64,000 nt of DNA from Liolophura sinensis. Its lineage: Eukaryota > Mollusca > Polyplacophora > Chitonida > Chitonidae. Both the position numbers and the translations under genes were made by a program. How positions within the stretch are numbered: position 1 is the stretch's first letter; every line of letters begins with the position of its first letter. Below the pieces are notes generated by a model that saw nothing but the letters and a program-made list of their open reading frames with translations, did no database searches and was not told where the DNA came from. Positions 1 through 14,100 of the stretch are shown here, one piece after another. Where the stretch lies: the NCBI RefSeq assembly GCF_032854445.1, contig NC_088300.1, forward strand, positions 14,265,570 to 14,329,569. Direction: 5' to 3'.

Positions 1-122
1 CTTTACTTTTTTCATGATAAATGTACATAGTCTAATGGTATACGGTATAGCATGGTAAAAATTCTATCGTTCTACAAATTTGACACAAGGGCCTGTGAGT
101 TTGATCAGCATTAGTCTTCTGT

Positions 123-287
123 TGATTTATTTATTTATTTGCTTGATCTTTCATGCCATACTCAAGAATATTTCACTTATACGACAGCAGCCAGCATTAT
201 GGTGGGAGGAAACCGGGCAGAGCCCGGGGGGAAACCCACAACCATCCGCAGGTAGCTGTCAGACCTTCCCACTTACAAGGCTTCTGT
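123..287 (-). repeat. tRNA-headed SINE, 5'-truncated copy
   Basis: This is the first of about 25 copies of one SINE family in the window. Read on the minus strand, a complete copy has a tRNA-like head (a box A-like GGCTCAGTTGGTTAGCG and a box B-like GAGTTCAAGTCC), a conserved body (GGTTTCCTCCCACCATAATG, then GCCGCCGTCGTATAAGTG) and a tail with AAACACCAATCAAATAAA plus AATA repeats. This copy keeps the tail and body and lacks the tRNA head. The body resembles what I remember of the MetaSINE group known from molluscs and other invertebrates; that assignment is from memory. Confidence 0.85.
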
Positions 288-1632
288 TGAGGTTAACTTC
301 AAATGCAGCCTTGCACTGATACACCACAACGTTTTCACAGGTCAGCCTACTCATCGAATGTCAAGTACGCCTAGTCAGATAGCTGACTTCAAGATACACA
401 TAACATATTTAGTTGACATAATATAAGTTTTGCGTATACCCGCGGTTCCTCCAGCGATAAACTGCATGGCTGCTAGGGCGGTTGCAGATCGCTGGGCTGG
501 GGCGGGAGGAGAGCCTATCAAAGGGGCAGCATTAGCTTCCAATCGCCCGGTCATCTTTCCGTAGAGCGTTGGTTCGGTTTTCCAATAGCTCCTAACCGAT
601 CGGCTGTCATCACCGCCTCTTTACTGATGACGATGGCACCTGAGAATATTCTGAGCATACACTGACATGAAAAGTCCTAGTTAACTGTGACACACTTTCG
701 TAGGCAGGCTGCGCCTGCTCTATATAGATATTTAAGCTACTCAGGTACCGTATAATCTATTTTAACTCCGTGCAGCTGCATGACAGGGAGCAATCAGTAT
801 TTTACTGTTGGTATTTTGGCCGCTTATCGTCGCGTGGTTGTCTCCCTTTATACGATATGGCAGCGTGGGGTGAATGGCAATGTGAGTGTGCTGGTATTTC
901 ATGCGCCTTGGTGCCATTTTTGAAAATGTTGATCTGCAACGAAATGTTCTCTTTGAATGTGAAATGTGACTTTATTGTTGTGTCGATGTGCAACTGTAAA
1001 TATATCTGATGCTCACAGTTCAACACTCCGAGTCTGTCCATTGCAGTCGTTGTTGTTGTTACAACTGGCCGCACATCACATCTGACAATCCAACGAACGA
1101 CGTGACAAGCAGTACGCATACTAACCAGATCGGTACTGGGGAAGTTGTAAAACATTTATTGGCCTCTGAAAATGCACTTTTATGGGCGAAATTTTAGGCC
1201 ATTTAGGGTGACTTGTGTACATGTATCTCTAGTGACGTTTATAATATAAGTCACATGCATTAAAAGACCTAAAAGTAATGGGGACTCCTCAAACACCCAG
1301 TAGGCGGACCTTGTCGTCATTTTATTAAAGCCAAACGTTCCATTCCCAGATCATCACGATGACGTCTTATGAAATATAGCACGATATTGCAATAGGCATA
1401 TTGTAACATTACAAACGTTACGGTACAATCCATATTTGATGCAACTATGACGCAAGATACTACTTCATTCTAGCACCACCTCTGGATAAAAAATAATGCT
1501 TTTTCCCCATTCTGACTGTCATGTTTGCTTTACTTTCAGATTAAACAGCTACAGGTTATCCACATTGCAGTACAATCCCCCAGAAAATGTTTACTTGAGC
1601 GTGTCATGTTGTATGAATAAATCTTCTCCAAG
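288..1632. other. Intergenic stretch, no gene recognised
   Basis: Several 60-117-codon ORFs occur on both strands here, but none resembles a known family or shows splice structure I could link. Positions 430-640 are richer in G+C and CpG than the surroundings and contain a GC-box-like GGGGCGGGAGG and a CCAAT word. This could be a promoter or a short CpG-rich patch, but nothing ties it to a gene. Confidence 0.4.
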
Positions 1633-2653
1633 ATGAGTCAGTTATGGGGATCCATGCCTAAGCTTTGTCGCCTGTTTAGTAACCTCTGTGTACAGCGATT
1701 ACCTCAGACTTCACCGCAGCTTTGTTCACGTGAGGACCTGTCTGGATAATGTTGTTAAGTTTAAGTGCTGCTTAACAAAAATTCCTTAATGAGTCAAAAA
1801 TTTTTACTTTGATTTACTCTCTGACAGGAAATCTTGCCTTCAATCACTCTTAGAGCCTCAGTGAATGAATGAATGACAAATCTTGTAGGATCTGTTTGTG
1901 TTAACCATTATTGCGTTATTACATGTATACAAAATTTGAACGCTGAGTGCTTGTTCTAACTTCAGAAATAGTATGCTGAGAAAATCAGATTTATCTAAGA
2001 GTGTTTATCATTGATTTACATTTTAAATTACCAGATGGGACTTACAATAAATGGTAATGATATTTAAAGGCCAGAGTAAGAGTATAGGTATGGTCTGTGT
2101 AGATGTCAAGAATAACGTTTATTCCCGTTTGCAATATTGCACCTTTTGTTCATCTTTTAGCAAGTTGCAGTGGTTTTTCTTTTTCTCTATTTATTAACTT
2201 GTAAGAGTTTAAAAGTTGGTTGCAGCTCAGCTGACAATGCCTTGGACTCTCTGTATTTTAGATATTGGTTCATCAAGAGCAACACAACATGCATGGCCTG
2301 TTCAGCAGTCGGCTTCCATGGCATCTCTGATGCAAATGCATAGAAAAGGCCCACCCAAAAAGCCTCCCAAGAAGCTTGGCCCCACAGATGGCAGACCATT
2401 TTTACGGGGTGTTGTGTTAAAGACACTTGTCAAGAAACCCAAGAAGCCAAATTCTGCCAATCGTAAATGTGTGCGTGTGAAGTTAAGCACTGGTCGTGAG
2501 GCTACAGCGTATGTTCCAGGTGAAGGGCATAACCTGCAGGAGCACAGTATTGTGTTAGTCAGAGGGGGACGAGTTCAAGATTTACCAGGTGTCAAGCTCA
2601 AGTGTGTGCGAGGAAAATATGACTTGCCCCATGTGAAAAAGGATAGCGGGTGA
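1633..2653 (+). CDS. MRPS12: 28S mitochondrial ribosomal protein S12 (uS12m)
   Basis: This is the decoding-centre protein of the mitochondrial small ribosomal subunit, the homologue of bacterial S12. Two exons are visible: 1633-1729 (ATG start, donor C|GTGAGG, phase 1) and 2262-2653 (acceptor TATTTTAG). They join in frame to 162 residues. Exon 1 encodes a basic, Arg/Leu-rich leader beginning [19 protein letters not shown], typical of a mitochondrial targeting peptide. The mature part starts near [15 protein letters not shown] and contains the S12 hallmarks [11 protein letters not shown] and [11 protein letters not shown], then [20 protein letters not shown]. Its length fits animal MRPS12 proteins, whose mature part begins in a very similar way. 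An AATAAA at 2683 may be the polyadenylation signal. The family is certain. The exon 1 join rests on matching phase and leader character, without transcript support. Confidence 0.95.
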
Positions 2654-2689
2654 TACACAGAAAATACACTGGACAAATTAGAAATAAAC

Positions 2690-4986
2690 AATTCCTGAGT
2701 TGTAATCTTAAACTGAAAGAATTTTGCATTTGACCTAAAAGCTTGCCACCAAACGTACAAAAGAGGCAAATGAAGATTGTGAAGCACTGTTTTTGGTGAC
2801 AAATTCAGTTAAATCTAAGGCTTATTTAGCGAACCTTTAACCACTATTTTGTGTACAGAAACGTGTCAGAAAATATGACTTCACAATTTAAAGACACATT
2901 CTTATCAACCTATACGTCATGTCTTAACGGTGCTGTTGTGAAATCGTGCTTGTGAAATCAGAGTTGCCATGTCTGTCATCTGCTGTACCTACTCACAGGA
3001 TAATGCCATGTTTGGAGATGAACATTTGTAGTCCAGGTCTTTAGAGAAAGAAGAAAACTGAAAACTTTCTGATGTGTGCTGTAATAATTTGCATACAGGA
3101 TGAGTAACTCTGATACCTGTGTGAATTTCCCTTTCTTGATGTTTCTTGTAACGCATGCATTAAAATATTTGTTTAAAATATTTTGTTTGCTTTGTTCTTT
3201 TGTGGACATGTGCTGTACATAAATCTACAGTACCATTGTAATTCATAGATAATGACCAGATTTGTATATGCATCAGTAAAGTATCCAACAGGAAGTTTTA
3301 AACGCTTTTTATTTGTTGCACAATCAAGATATCATCACAGTTCAAAGTAAACAAAATCTGGCACATTGACACACTCGAAAGCTCCGACATCATGGCTGCC
3401 ATGTTGGGAATTTTTTTTTCATCTTCGGGCAGGTAATGGGTCTCGAAAATTTTATCCCACCCAACATTCTGTTTACACGGCATGCAATTCTTTAAGAGAA
3501 TGTTTGGATAGGATAAAATTTTCGCGGACCATCACCTTGCCCGAAGTTGAAAAAAAAAATCCAAACATGGCAGACTTTGATTTGAGCTGTCCGATCTGAA
3601 AGTTTAAACGGCTCGATTGCTGTTGAAGATGGTTTACCAATGCTGGCTTTGACATGTTACATTTCGGGCGTTTAGGGACTCAGTGGACAGCACAAATAAG
3701 GTAGAGTTCGAGCCGGTTTTTTTTTTTCAGGGAAATTGTCCGCGAAATTGTCTGTACGACCGAAACTTTTCCTTAAGGTAGGAATGTCCAGCATAGTTTT
3801 GGGCTAGGCCTACCCCAGTAGACACATACACACACAAAAATTCTCTGTGAATGATTTATTGCTAAGTGACATGTCATTAACTGCGATATAAATTATTTTG
3901 TTTGGTGTCAAGGTTGGTTGCAGTCATCTTTTTGCTCTTGCTGAGAAGGAGTGGGAACCGGGGGTGGAGGAACCATGTTCATGCAAACGCATCGCATTGC
4001 ACTGGGCTGTGATTAAAGCAGTGTTGTCTGATCGGCTAGCATTCTGTCTGCCTTTATCTGAGGTTTACAACATTTTGGAGCCACCTCTGACTACATTTAG
4101 TTTCCGCTGTCTAGAATCATTTACACCGAGACTCGTCCTGATAAAAGCTTGCAAGACCGGCAGACAGCCTGTCCTCGCTTCTTCGGATATCAGGTGATTG
4201 ACGCGTACCTTTCCCAACGTTAAGAAAATAATAGTGGACAACGTATGAGTCACACCCACGTCGTTGTTGTATAAAAACACGGAAGACATGTGACTAAACA
4301 ACCTGTTGCGAACAATGAATGGCATTTTCTCCAGCTATTTACTGTCGGTACTGCGGGACATAATGTGTGCAGATTGTTTTTCTGCGCTTTGATGGTAACA
4401 CATGTGCCGATATCATCGCAGAACGATCTACACCTGTCTAGCTGAGTCATATTATGTTGTTTTGCCTCGCTTTGCTCATATCCTGTCCCAGCTGAGGCAA
4501 ACGTCAAACCGTGGAGCTGTTGCTAAACGTGTACATGCAGCCTGTCTACTGACAGTACTATTGTGCACACTGAAACGTGTAATAGGAACTTGAAGCTGGA
4601 AGACATGTGCTTCCCGTGGGTTGCCTGAGGCTGAAATTGATGAAAATGTGTATTCAAATACTTAATCGTCAACCGCGGTAACATTTTTTTTTGTAGACTA
4701 GCTATATAGGCCTACATACCAGTAGTCGTCAGTGTAGTCCCAGTCTGTATGCTGCATCCAATATACTTTGAAGCATTTAAGAGGATAGCTGATGATGAGA
4801 TTATTAGTTTGATCAGACACTTGAAAAAAGGCAGTTCAGAGCTATAGTGAAAGATGCAGCATTGAAAAAACAAGGAGATGTAGTTGAACAGATGGTAGAT
4901 GCCCCTGTAGGTTAGGTCATTGTCATCATCAGTCTCAGGCTTAACACCATCTCTGTTTGCAAGCTTTGAAGCTTTCCTGTTGCATC
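2690..4986. other. Intergenic region between MRPS12 and the START gene
   Basis: I see no convincing gene. The stretch contains an imperfect palindromic foldback element at 3388-3590, listed separately, and short unrelated ORFs. The 5' end of the START-domain gene, including any non-coding first exon and promoter, should lie in the right half, but no clear core promoter motif is visible. Confidence 0.4.
3388..3590. repeat. Foldback (palindromic) element
   Basis: Two arms of about 80 bp are imperfect reverse complements around a centre near 3485. The left arm has CATGTTGGGAA, a T-run, CATCTTCGGGCAGG, then CGAAAATTTTATCC. The right arm has GGATAAAATTTTCGCG, CCTTGCCCGAAGTTG, an A-run and TCCAAACATGG. 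There is no coding capacity. This is the structure of a foldback MITE or the residue of an inverted insertion. Confidence 0.7.
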
Positions 4987-7900
4987 ATGGCTCTCTATAC
5001 AATGCTTAGCATTGGCATAGCCATTGTCTGTGTGCTGGTGGCAGTTTTGAAGAAGAATGGATATTTGCTGAGTTACATAAAATGGGGAAGTGTTGGAATA
5101 GGTGATAAACAGGTAGGTATGGATTTCACTGTAGACATGTTGATTTACTTTGTAATAAACATCACCATGTGATCATAAAGATCAGGGCTTTGTGAGTGGG
5201 CCTTGGCAGATCGAGTTAAGATGGTTTGCTTTCAATCGGTAAAGGATATGGGTACTTAGGGATATGGGCTAAAACCCGACCATGGACCTGCAATTTGCGT
5301 ATTCCCTGATTCTCACTGTTCATGGAGCCTGGCATAGTGAAAATAAGCGGTCAAAAACTCTTCACAGTAGACATGAATTCATCTGCCACTGTGATGACGT
5401 ATTAGTACACTGTATGTAATTGATAGTAATGTCACAAATGTTTATGCAGGTTCATTGACTTGTACCCATATGACTGAGACTCTCAAATATCCTGTCTAAT
5501 ATACATGTATTTGTAACATTAAATTTTAACTTTCACTGCAGCATGGAAGACCGTACACTACGAAAAGCATCCTGAACCTGTTAAAGTCAAACCAGGTATG
5601 TATCTGTATCAGGAGATGTAAACAGTGTACACCTTTAGTCTTAAATTTAGTATCAGTATTTATAAATATTGATAGTTTTATCAACAGCTGTCATACTTGT
5701 ACCTGTCATGCCTATATTGGATTTGCAGGATTTTGAAATTAGGTTTTGAATTAATCCTTTTGGACCATTCTGAACTAAAATGTTTTCAGAAATTCATGTT
5801 GGTCCAGACTCATGGGCTACCTTGACTATAATACATGATGCACTACAGCAGTCCTGTAGACATGCAGATGTATAGGTATTCTTTTATTAATCTGTTTTGA
5901 ACTTCATCCCAAGATAAAAGTCTGCATGTTCATTGTTTTGTTAAATACATACATGTACTACATACAAGCTGTAAAGTAGTCATAGTTTCTAGTGTGAAGT
6001 GTTTTCAAGTTTGGTATTAAGTCTTATAGGGTATGAATTTGCTTATGGTCAGCACCATTCCACTGTTTGAATTTTGTCCTTCTAAGTGATGAGGAGGAAT
6101 GCATGTTATGACCAGAAAAAAACAACAAACATTTTCAAAACCGTCCTATGTAAATAACACGGGAGCTTTGTGCTAAACTGCACGAAACCATTCTGTAAAG
6201 TAGGCAAAGTGTCCAGTCGGATGTATTTTCAAGTTTGGTAATAAGTTAATAATAATGTTATAGGTTATTAATTTGCTTGTAGTCAGCAGTTACTTTGGTT
6301 TAGCCTTTTGTCTAAATGGCTGCATCCGCCAATCTGATATAAAACAGATATAATGTTAACTTTTTTGTTTGATTTGTTTGTTTGATTGGTGTTTTACGCC
6401 ATACTCAAGAATATTTCACTTATACGACGGCGGCCAGCATTATGGTGGGTGGAAACCGGACAGAGCCCAGGGGAAACCCACGACCATCTGCAGGTTGCTG
6501 GCAGACCTTCCCACTTACGGCCGGAGAGGAAGCCAGCATAAGCTGGACTTGAACTAACAGCGACCGCATTGGTGAGAGGCTCATGGGTCGTTACGCTGCG
6601 CTAGCGTGCTAACCGACTGAGGCCCCTTAACTTTTTTGATGTCCACCATAAATGTTTGTCTAACTGACAACAGATTGTGTAAATGTGTTTGTGTGCTGCA
6701 TGTATAACCTAACCACATGGAGATAAACATACATGTTGGCATGTTTTATCCACTTCACCCACCCAGCTATTCCCAGTGTGTTGTGCCCAGGGCTGGCTGC
6801 TCTCTACCCTCCACCATGGTCACAGGGTGTGGTCTCGTGTGGTCTCCACTGATTTGGCTGCTCACAGCCTCACACTCTACTCGGCATACGCCAAAGTACA
6901 TGCTTCATCCCAGGTAAGTTGTTTATGCAATAGTCCTTTTCCCAGATCAAGGTACATTGCACTGATTGCTCTAAGAGCGCAGGTTCTAACTTTATAAATT
7001 CATTAGGTAGATTTTGAACCATTGTTGTATATATCTAGTCAAGTATTCCAATTTTTTTTTTTTGTGGTTTCAGTGGTGACAGACTTCATGGATAGATATG
7101 ACAATACCAGTACCATCATATATAAATTTGAAAAATGGCAGGCTAAATAATGTTCTGTTGGCAGTTGTGGTGCAACAACGCTGTCATCATTCTCTATCAT
7201 AGTTTGGGCTCTTTTCTGATATACATTCATTCTTAAAGGTGTATTTCTTTAATATTTCTGTTTTGGGCAGGTTGTATTACAGTTACTGAAGGATGTTGGT
7301 AAAACATGTGAGTGGAGTCCACGGGTGGTGTCCTGTACACAGGTGTGCCCCACCCAGGGGGAGGAGGCGGGCAGGAGGAAGCCCTACCCCAGTCTACCTG
7401 TACAACAAGACCAGGTTAGAGAGGTGTTGCGGATGGAAGACAGTTTGCTGGAGGGACGGAAGGAAGTGCTGTACAAGAGGTGAGTGACCAGATGACTGCT
7501 GACATGAAATAGAGAAAAAGATGTTAATGAATTTGTGGGTTTTGTTCTGAGTGACATTCGTTATGTACTTGTTCTATGCTGCTACTTACAAATACACCAT
7601 TTCGGTAGTCAATGTTGAGAGTAGTTTCAGTTTAAGTTAATGTTAATGTACTGGTTTGAAATCCAGAGTTGTCATAACAAAGAAGAAGTTGAGCTGTCCC
7701 TGATTAGTTTGATAGCCAAGTCATGTGCCCAGATCACTATACATAAATATCAAAACATGGGGTGAAAACATAATACAGGTTAATGTAATGGAACACAGCA
7801 GAATTTAATGAGTATGTCTAGATACAAGTAGTACAGGGGACCCTGTCTGGCTCACCTGTCTGAAGGCTGGTAACACATGGTGTGGCCTCATCCACCTGCC

Positions 7901-8076
7901 ACTGGTCCAGTAGTGGTTTTCTTAGGTACCTGGCTAAATGGCATTAATCTGAAATAAAATATGTGAATGAATATATAGATATCTCTGTGTGAAATATCAA
8001 AGTTTAATAACAAAAGTGATATTTAACCAGGTGAATATCACTTTTATCAGTATAGGGAATCCTGACATTTCACTTT

Positions 8077-8137
<61 letters not shown>

Positions 8138-11100
8138 TTGATCCCTCTGATGTATTTTTTTATTGCTTTGATGATGGTTTAACACTGCACACATTTTTTA
8201 ATTACATTCAAGATATTATGGAAAGTTTCTGAGTGTTGGGAAATGTAGTCCAAATATTCTGACTCTGACTTGCAGCAGATGTAGTTATAGGCCTAATCTA
8301 GGCCTAATCAAGCCTAATGTAGTGTTAGACTACATATGAGGCCTGTTTTTCATGCACCCATGGATGACTGCTGGTGGGCGACAATTCAGTCTGCCAGGAG
8401 CTACAACTCGTGTGAACTCATAACATTGCATACCAGTAGAGACCAGGAAAGTTGAACACGCTTTAACTTCACTAGTGGCCATGTTCTCATTCAGTAGGTA
8501 GGGACTGCCGGTTCTGTGAGAACTAGGCTGTGTATACATGTATGTAGACATGAACAGTTTTTTTGTACATGTACCATTGCATGTGATTCATGTATGTTGG
8601 TTTGTTTGGTTGAACAACAACAATGTACCCTGATTACAGATACAGATAACATTGCAAGAGAAATATATACATATATACATATATTTCTTTTTGGCAACTT
8701 GTAATTGATATTGATCAACGATTGGCATGTCTTCATAGAATATGGCATAGAGAGGACAATGGATGTTGCTGGATGTTGAAGATGTGTGAATCCTCCCAGG
8801 CCTGGATGTTTTTCTTGGCTCAGCCAACAGAAGGTTTGTCCTGGAATAAAACAAATCATAGAACTCAAGTAGTAAATTGCCAGCACAGCGCAATGACTCA
8901 GGAGCCTCTCACCAATGCGGTCTCTGTGAGTTCAAGTCCAGCTCATGTTGACTTCCTCTCTGGCCGTATGTGAGAGAGGTCTGCACCAACCTGTGGATGG
9001 CCGTGGGTTTCCTCGTGGGCTCCTGACACCATAATGCTGGCTGTCGTCGTATACATTTATGTGAAACATTCTTGAGTTCGGCGTAAAACACCAATCAAAT
9101 AAGTAAATAAATCGATTAGTAAATGCATTAAAATTGATTGATGGTTTGACTGGTGCATAATGCTGTATGGAAAGTATCCACCGTATTAAGAAATTTTAAC
9201 TTTTGCAACATCCAGATTGCATTTTGACGATGTATTGCTCAAAACCTTGTTGATGTACCAATAAGCTTTATAGCATATTGCACAAAAAAAAGGTTTCAAT
9301 ATTTTGAACAAAATTTTATTTGTAATCTGCCAGATGTGTACAATTTTACGGAACTATTGAACCATCAAATGTGAGACTTTTTCAGAGTACATGTATCTAT
9401 TCTTTGGCAGTGTTGCTCAGTATACTAGAAGTCATAATAATGTTTGTGATCCTGATTAAGTGTGTATTCTAATTTTTGAACATTGCCCAATCCTGGGACA
9501 TATTATCAAACGCTCAATCTTGTATTTACATGTACATGTATGTTAGCAGAGTTGGTCATCTTTAATAATGGTTTAATTGACAAGAAGTAACAAATGGGGA
9601 AAAAGCATATAAAGCACATGGCAATCAAGCTGATTCAGTACAGCACCTTTGTTTCAAACTTAAGACTCGTGCTTTTGACTGTCATTACATGTGTCATTGA
9701 AAAATGGATTGGTTATAAATTCTCTTATTTTCAAGATGCTGAGCACAGTTTGCTGACAGTTATCACCCCTGAGCTGCCACTAGTGGCCACTGAAACAACA
9801 GATGTTACTACAATCCTGGGTTGTTTGGCTGATCATTTGTACTATAGAAAAGCTGAGTTCACTCCCTTGTTGTCAATCACTGTCCCGCCTTCCCATGTAT
9901 TGGAACCAAATCAAAATTCCTCCAGCGAAGATGAAGCTAAACCCATGTCCAACAACAACAACTCATCTAAGGAGGACACCTCATCTTCAGAAAATCACTC
10001 CCGGAAGTTTGAAAACGCAGCTGTTGGGCAAAATGTCAAAAATACACCTATCAAAGAAGATGTTTCAAAGGGAGATAAACAAACCAGGACACTTAAAGAT
10101 GAAACAGCTGCTGTATCCATTTTAAGGCCTGTGTCCAGATCTGCTCCTCCAGCCTATGTGATGAAGTTTGCAAAGACAGGGGACAAGTCTGTTTCATCCA
10201 CAGAGGAGTTTCAGTGTTCTTTGTCTCAGGTCAACCTTCCACAAGTCAGTACAGGAACACTTGAGGAGTCTTTTGAGGTGATGCCAATTCGCAGGGTTGA
10301 ATCTGACTCCAGTCTCTTTATGAAGCCGAAATCCATGGATGGGGCGGCCTCAGTCTGTAAGTTCAGGTGTCTTCATTTCAAACCTCTCAAATGATAAAGT
10401 CGTGAACAGGGAGTATTCTGGATTCCCCCACTCTTGTTGTTTGCGGGGCATTTATCATTGTATTAAAAACTTAACAAATGAGAAAATTTGCTGGTAAATT
10501 GCTAAGGGTTGGTGCTCCTGCTTCCCTCCATGATTGCCTTTGTTATAATCAAAATGAAAAATTCTTCAACAATCAGATAAATAAATGCAGATTATTACTG
10601 GTTGGGCTAAGAGTGATTGAATGAGGGTTGGCTCTGGGCTGGCTGAAGTGAGGACAGATATGACATCTGAAATTTGACAACTTGAGGAACAGAAAACTTG
10701 GATGTGATTTTATTATAGGCCTAACTATTAAACTGATACTATTTGTCTAAACCTGTGTAGCCTATTCATTATCAATTGATCAAAAAGCAGTTATGAGCAA
10801 ACATTTTCATGATCTTATTCTGGTATGTGTGTATTTTAGCTCAACCTCAAAATTGTGATGGAGACAGACAAAAAACAAAAGTGTTAACCTTGGCCAATCA
10901 GAGCGCTGCAGAACTTCTTGTTCAGGTGAGTCATGTTCCTATTATTCAACACTTCTATGTAAATCAAACTATATCATACTGTGATACATATTTGGATATA
11001 CAGTATCAAGTAAAACTAATATTTCTCAAAAAAAAATTATAAATGGGAAAATGGAAGAAAGAGGGGCTATTTACAGCACCAGTTGTGTAACTAATCGTGT

Positions 11101-14100
11101 ACTTCAAGATAAAATAAGTTGTTAGTTACTCACCTAGGTTATGTTGAATGTTGAATAAATTAAGAAATTAAAGATGAACTTCCAAGTTTCTGAATTCTAA
11201 AATTGTTCTATACAGAGACAAGCTTTTAGTGCAAAAAGATCCATCATGAGCACTGAAAACTTGTCCTAGTGAATAATTTTTATAAGGAGAAGCTCTGAAG
11301 TTAGTTTTTCATTCATAAAAAATGTTGATGTTGGGATTGTCTGTTTTGGGCACAGTCTTAATGAAATTAGTACCTGTTCTTCATTTGTTGTGGGTAAATT
11401 TGGATATTTGAACAAGATACTTGTAGTTGGTCAAAAAAGAATGTGAAAGGTTATGGATGTGTTTTTGTTTTCTCTATAGTCATTCAAGGCTTCCTCTGTG
11501 GACATTAACCACAATGATACTGCTAACAAGACCTGGGAGAACTGCCCAGGAGGTTGGATGTAAGTCTCCTCTTCTCTTAATGGAATGAAACTGAGAAATA
11601 TAAGACATGTTGCAAGTGCATAAGTATACAAAAAACTATGATAAAAGTACAAATAAAGAAACAAATATGCTTATAAAAATTTTAACAACATTGGGGATCA
11701 TAAACTTGTGAACCACTTGACACATTTAAAGGCAAATTCTTGGTTAAACTCATTGGGATATTTTGTATCTTTTTCCAAAGATGTACAAAATTCACAAAGC
11801 TTTTGTTCCATCTCTAGCTGAAGGTATGTTGTTGACGGAATATTATCTTCCTTACTTGGAAGTCATTTTGCATAAAGTGGGATGAAGTACATGTACGTAT
11901 TCTTCCAGTAGTAGTCAACTTTTCACACTTGCTGGCTAATGCGACGATAATAGCACAAAAATTGCGCATTTGAAAAAAGAAATAGTTATTGTTTATTTAG
12001 AAAGTAATGATGTTGCACGAAGACTTCAGACATCAGTGAAATTTCTATGTGGATATTACAATACCATAGTGAGATATTGATTGGAAATAATATATCATGT
12101 ACATTTGTATATCTGTGCAATTCGGAGGTATTCTTTAACATTAGTAAGATAACACCTGCTGACACATAACATCTGATCTATTCATGTTTTCTAGGTTTTC
12201 AGGCCTGGACAGTGAAGTTGTAATTCTCAGAAGATTGTTTAAAAACGGAATGAGTACTCAGAGGTAAGTGCGTACAAATACATGTAGCTCCAGGAGCCCA
12301 TTCCTCAAAGACATTTCTGACTTAAGTCAAAACTTGGAACGTTGTCACAATGTTTAGTTTTTGGTAATGGAAGTTGAAATTTTGACACATTTGTCTGAAG
12401 ATAACATTCATTAGGTGGTCAAAATTTTAATTTACATGGCTCGAAAATAAGCTCTAAAATCATGTTTCAAATTTTTGACTAAAGTCAAAATTGGCATGCA
12501 TATATTAATCCTCATATTACATCTGGAACACGGGACCAAGTGTCAGAAGGTTTATTTCAGCCAATCAGACATTCATGTACTCTGTTTGGTAGTTTTAAGT
12601 CTTTTTGCATGCAGAGGTGCACTTTTGATTTCAGACTTTATACTAACAAATGTATTTCATTATGGAACTTCACGTGTCATGAACAGTGTAAGCCTATTGA
12701 TCCTGAACAAGACACTTAAAACTTGACATATTATAAAGCACCATGTGAACAGCATGAACTTGATGAATGCTGAAAATAGCATTTTAATTAAAACAATGTA
12801 GTATACCTCTAAATGTAAAAGGTGATGAACTTTGATGTGACCAGTATGTGGTATTCAAGAGGTTACATAATTTGTGCATCTTTTTACCTGTGCATTTTTG
12901 TTTTTTGGCCTATTCCAGTTGTTGCACAAATAATAAGCTATTGCCTTGACTATATCATTGAAATAAATATAAAGTAAATAAATAAATATGTTTTTAAACT
13001 GTGTAACTAATTCATTTATTAATGTGCTTTTCAGTTACATGGGTAAAGGTATGATCCATGCCAGCCCTAAGACTGTCTTTGATGCCATCCGAAACCCCAG
13101 GATGAAGTTTACCTATGACGAGACTTTAAAGGTAGGTACATGTATGTGAACGATTTACGTATGATGAGACATTAAAGGTAGGTACATGTATGTGAATGAT
13201 TTACGTATGATGAGATATTAAAGGTAGGTACATGTATGTGAACGATTTACGTATGACGAGACATAAAAGGTAGGTACATTTATGTGAACGATTAATGTAT
13301 GATGAAACATTAAATGTAGGTACATGTACATGTATGTGAATGATTTACGTATGATGAGACATTAAAGGTAGGCACATGAGTGTGAACGATTTACGGATGA
13401 CTAGACATTAAAGGTAAGTACGTGTATGTGAACAATTTATGTATGACGAGACATTAAAGCTAGGTACATTTATGTGAACGATATACGTATGACGAGACAT
13501 TAAAGGTAAGTACGTGTATGTGAACAATTTATTGATGACGAGACATTAAAGGTAGGTACATGTATGTAAACAATTTACGTATGATGAGACATTAAAGGTA
13601 AGTATGTGTATGTGAACGTTTTACGGATGACGAGACATTATAGGTTGGTACATGTATGTTAACAATCTACGTATAATGAGACATTAAAGGTAAGTACGTG
13701 TATGTGAACGATTTACTGATGATGAGACATTAAAGGTAGGTACATGTACGTGAACGATTTACGTATGACAAGACATTAAAGGTAAGTACGTGTATGTGAA
13801 CGATTTACGGATGATGAGACATTAAAGGTAGGTACATGTACGTGAATGATTTACGTATGACAAGACATTAAAGGTAAGTACGTGTATGTGAACGTTTTAC
13901 AGATGACGAGACATTAAAGGTAGGTACATGTATGTGAATGATTCCCGGTAAGGTTATCTTCCCGTAACCACCCTGTATTACAACATGCTGCAACACTGTC
14001 ACAGATGAGTCGAATTTTCTGAATCTTGTTACTGATGTAAGATGTTGATGCAATAAAATCGTAAAAAATGCAAGCAAACATGTAATTGTCAAAGAGTTTG

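Noticed and set aside
6362-6627. tRNA gene suggested by A- and B-box-like words
   Set aside because: The boxes sit in SINE heads; there is no complete cloverleaf or anticodon stem, and the sequence continues into the SINE body.
7997-8194. 65-codon minus-strand ORF with a YIYIYI run
   Set aside because: It is produced by the TA microsatellite.
8214-8246. Alternative 32-bp exon in the START gene that also fits the phases
   Set aside because: The exon at 8739-8833 fits the same phases, has a comparable donor and is conserved in length and protein sequence in the inverted copy.
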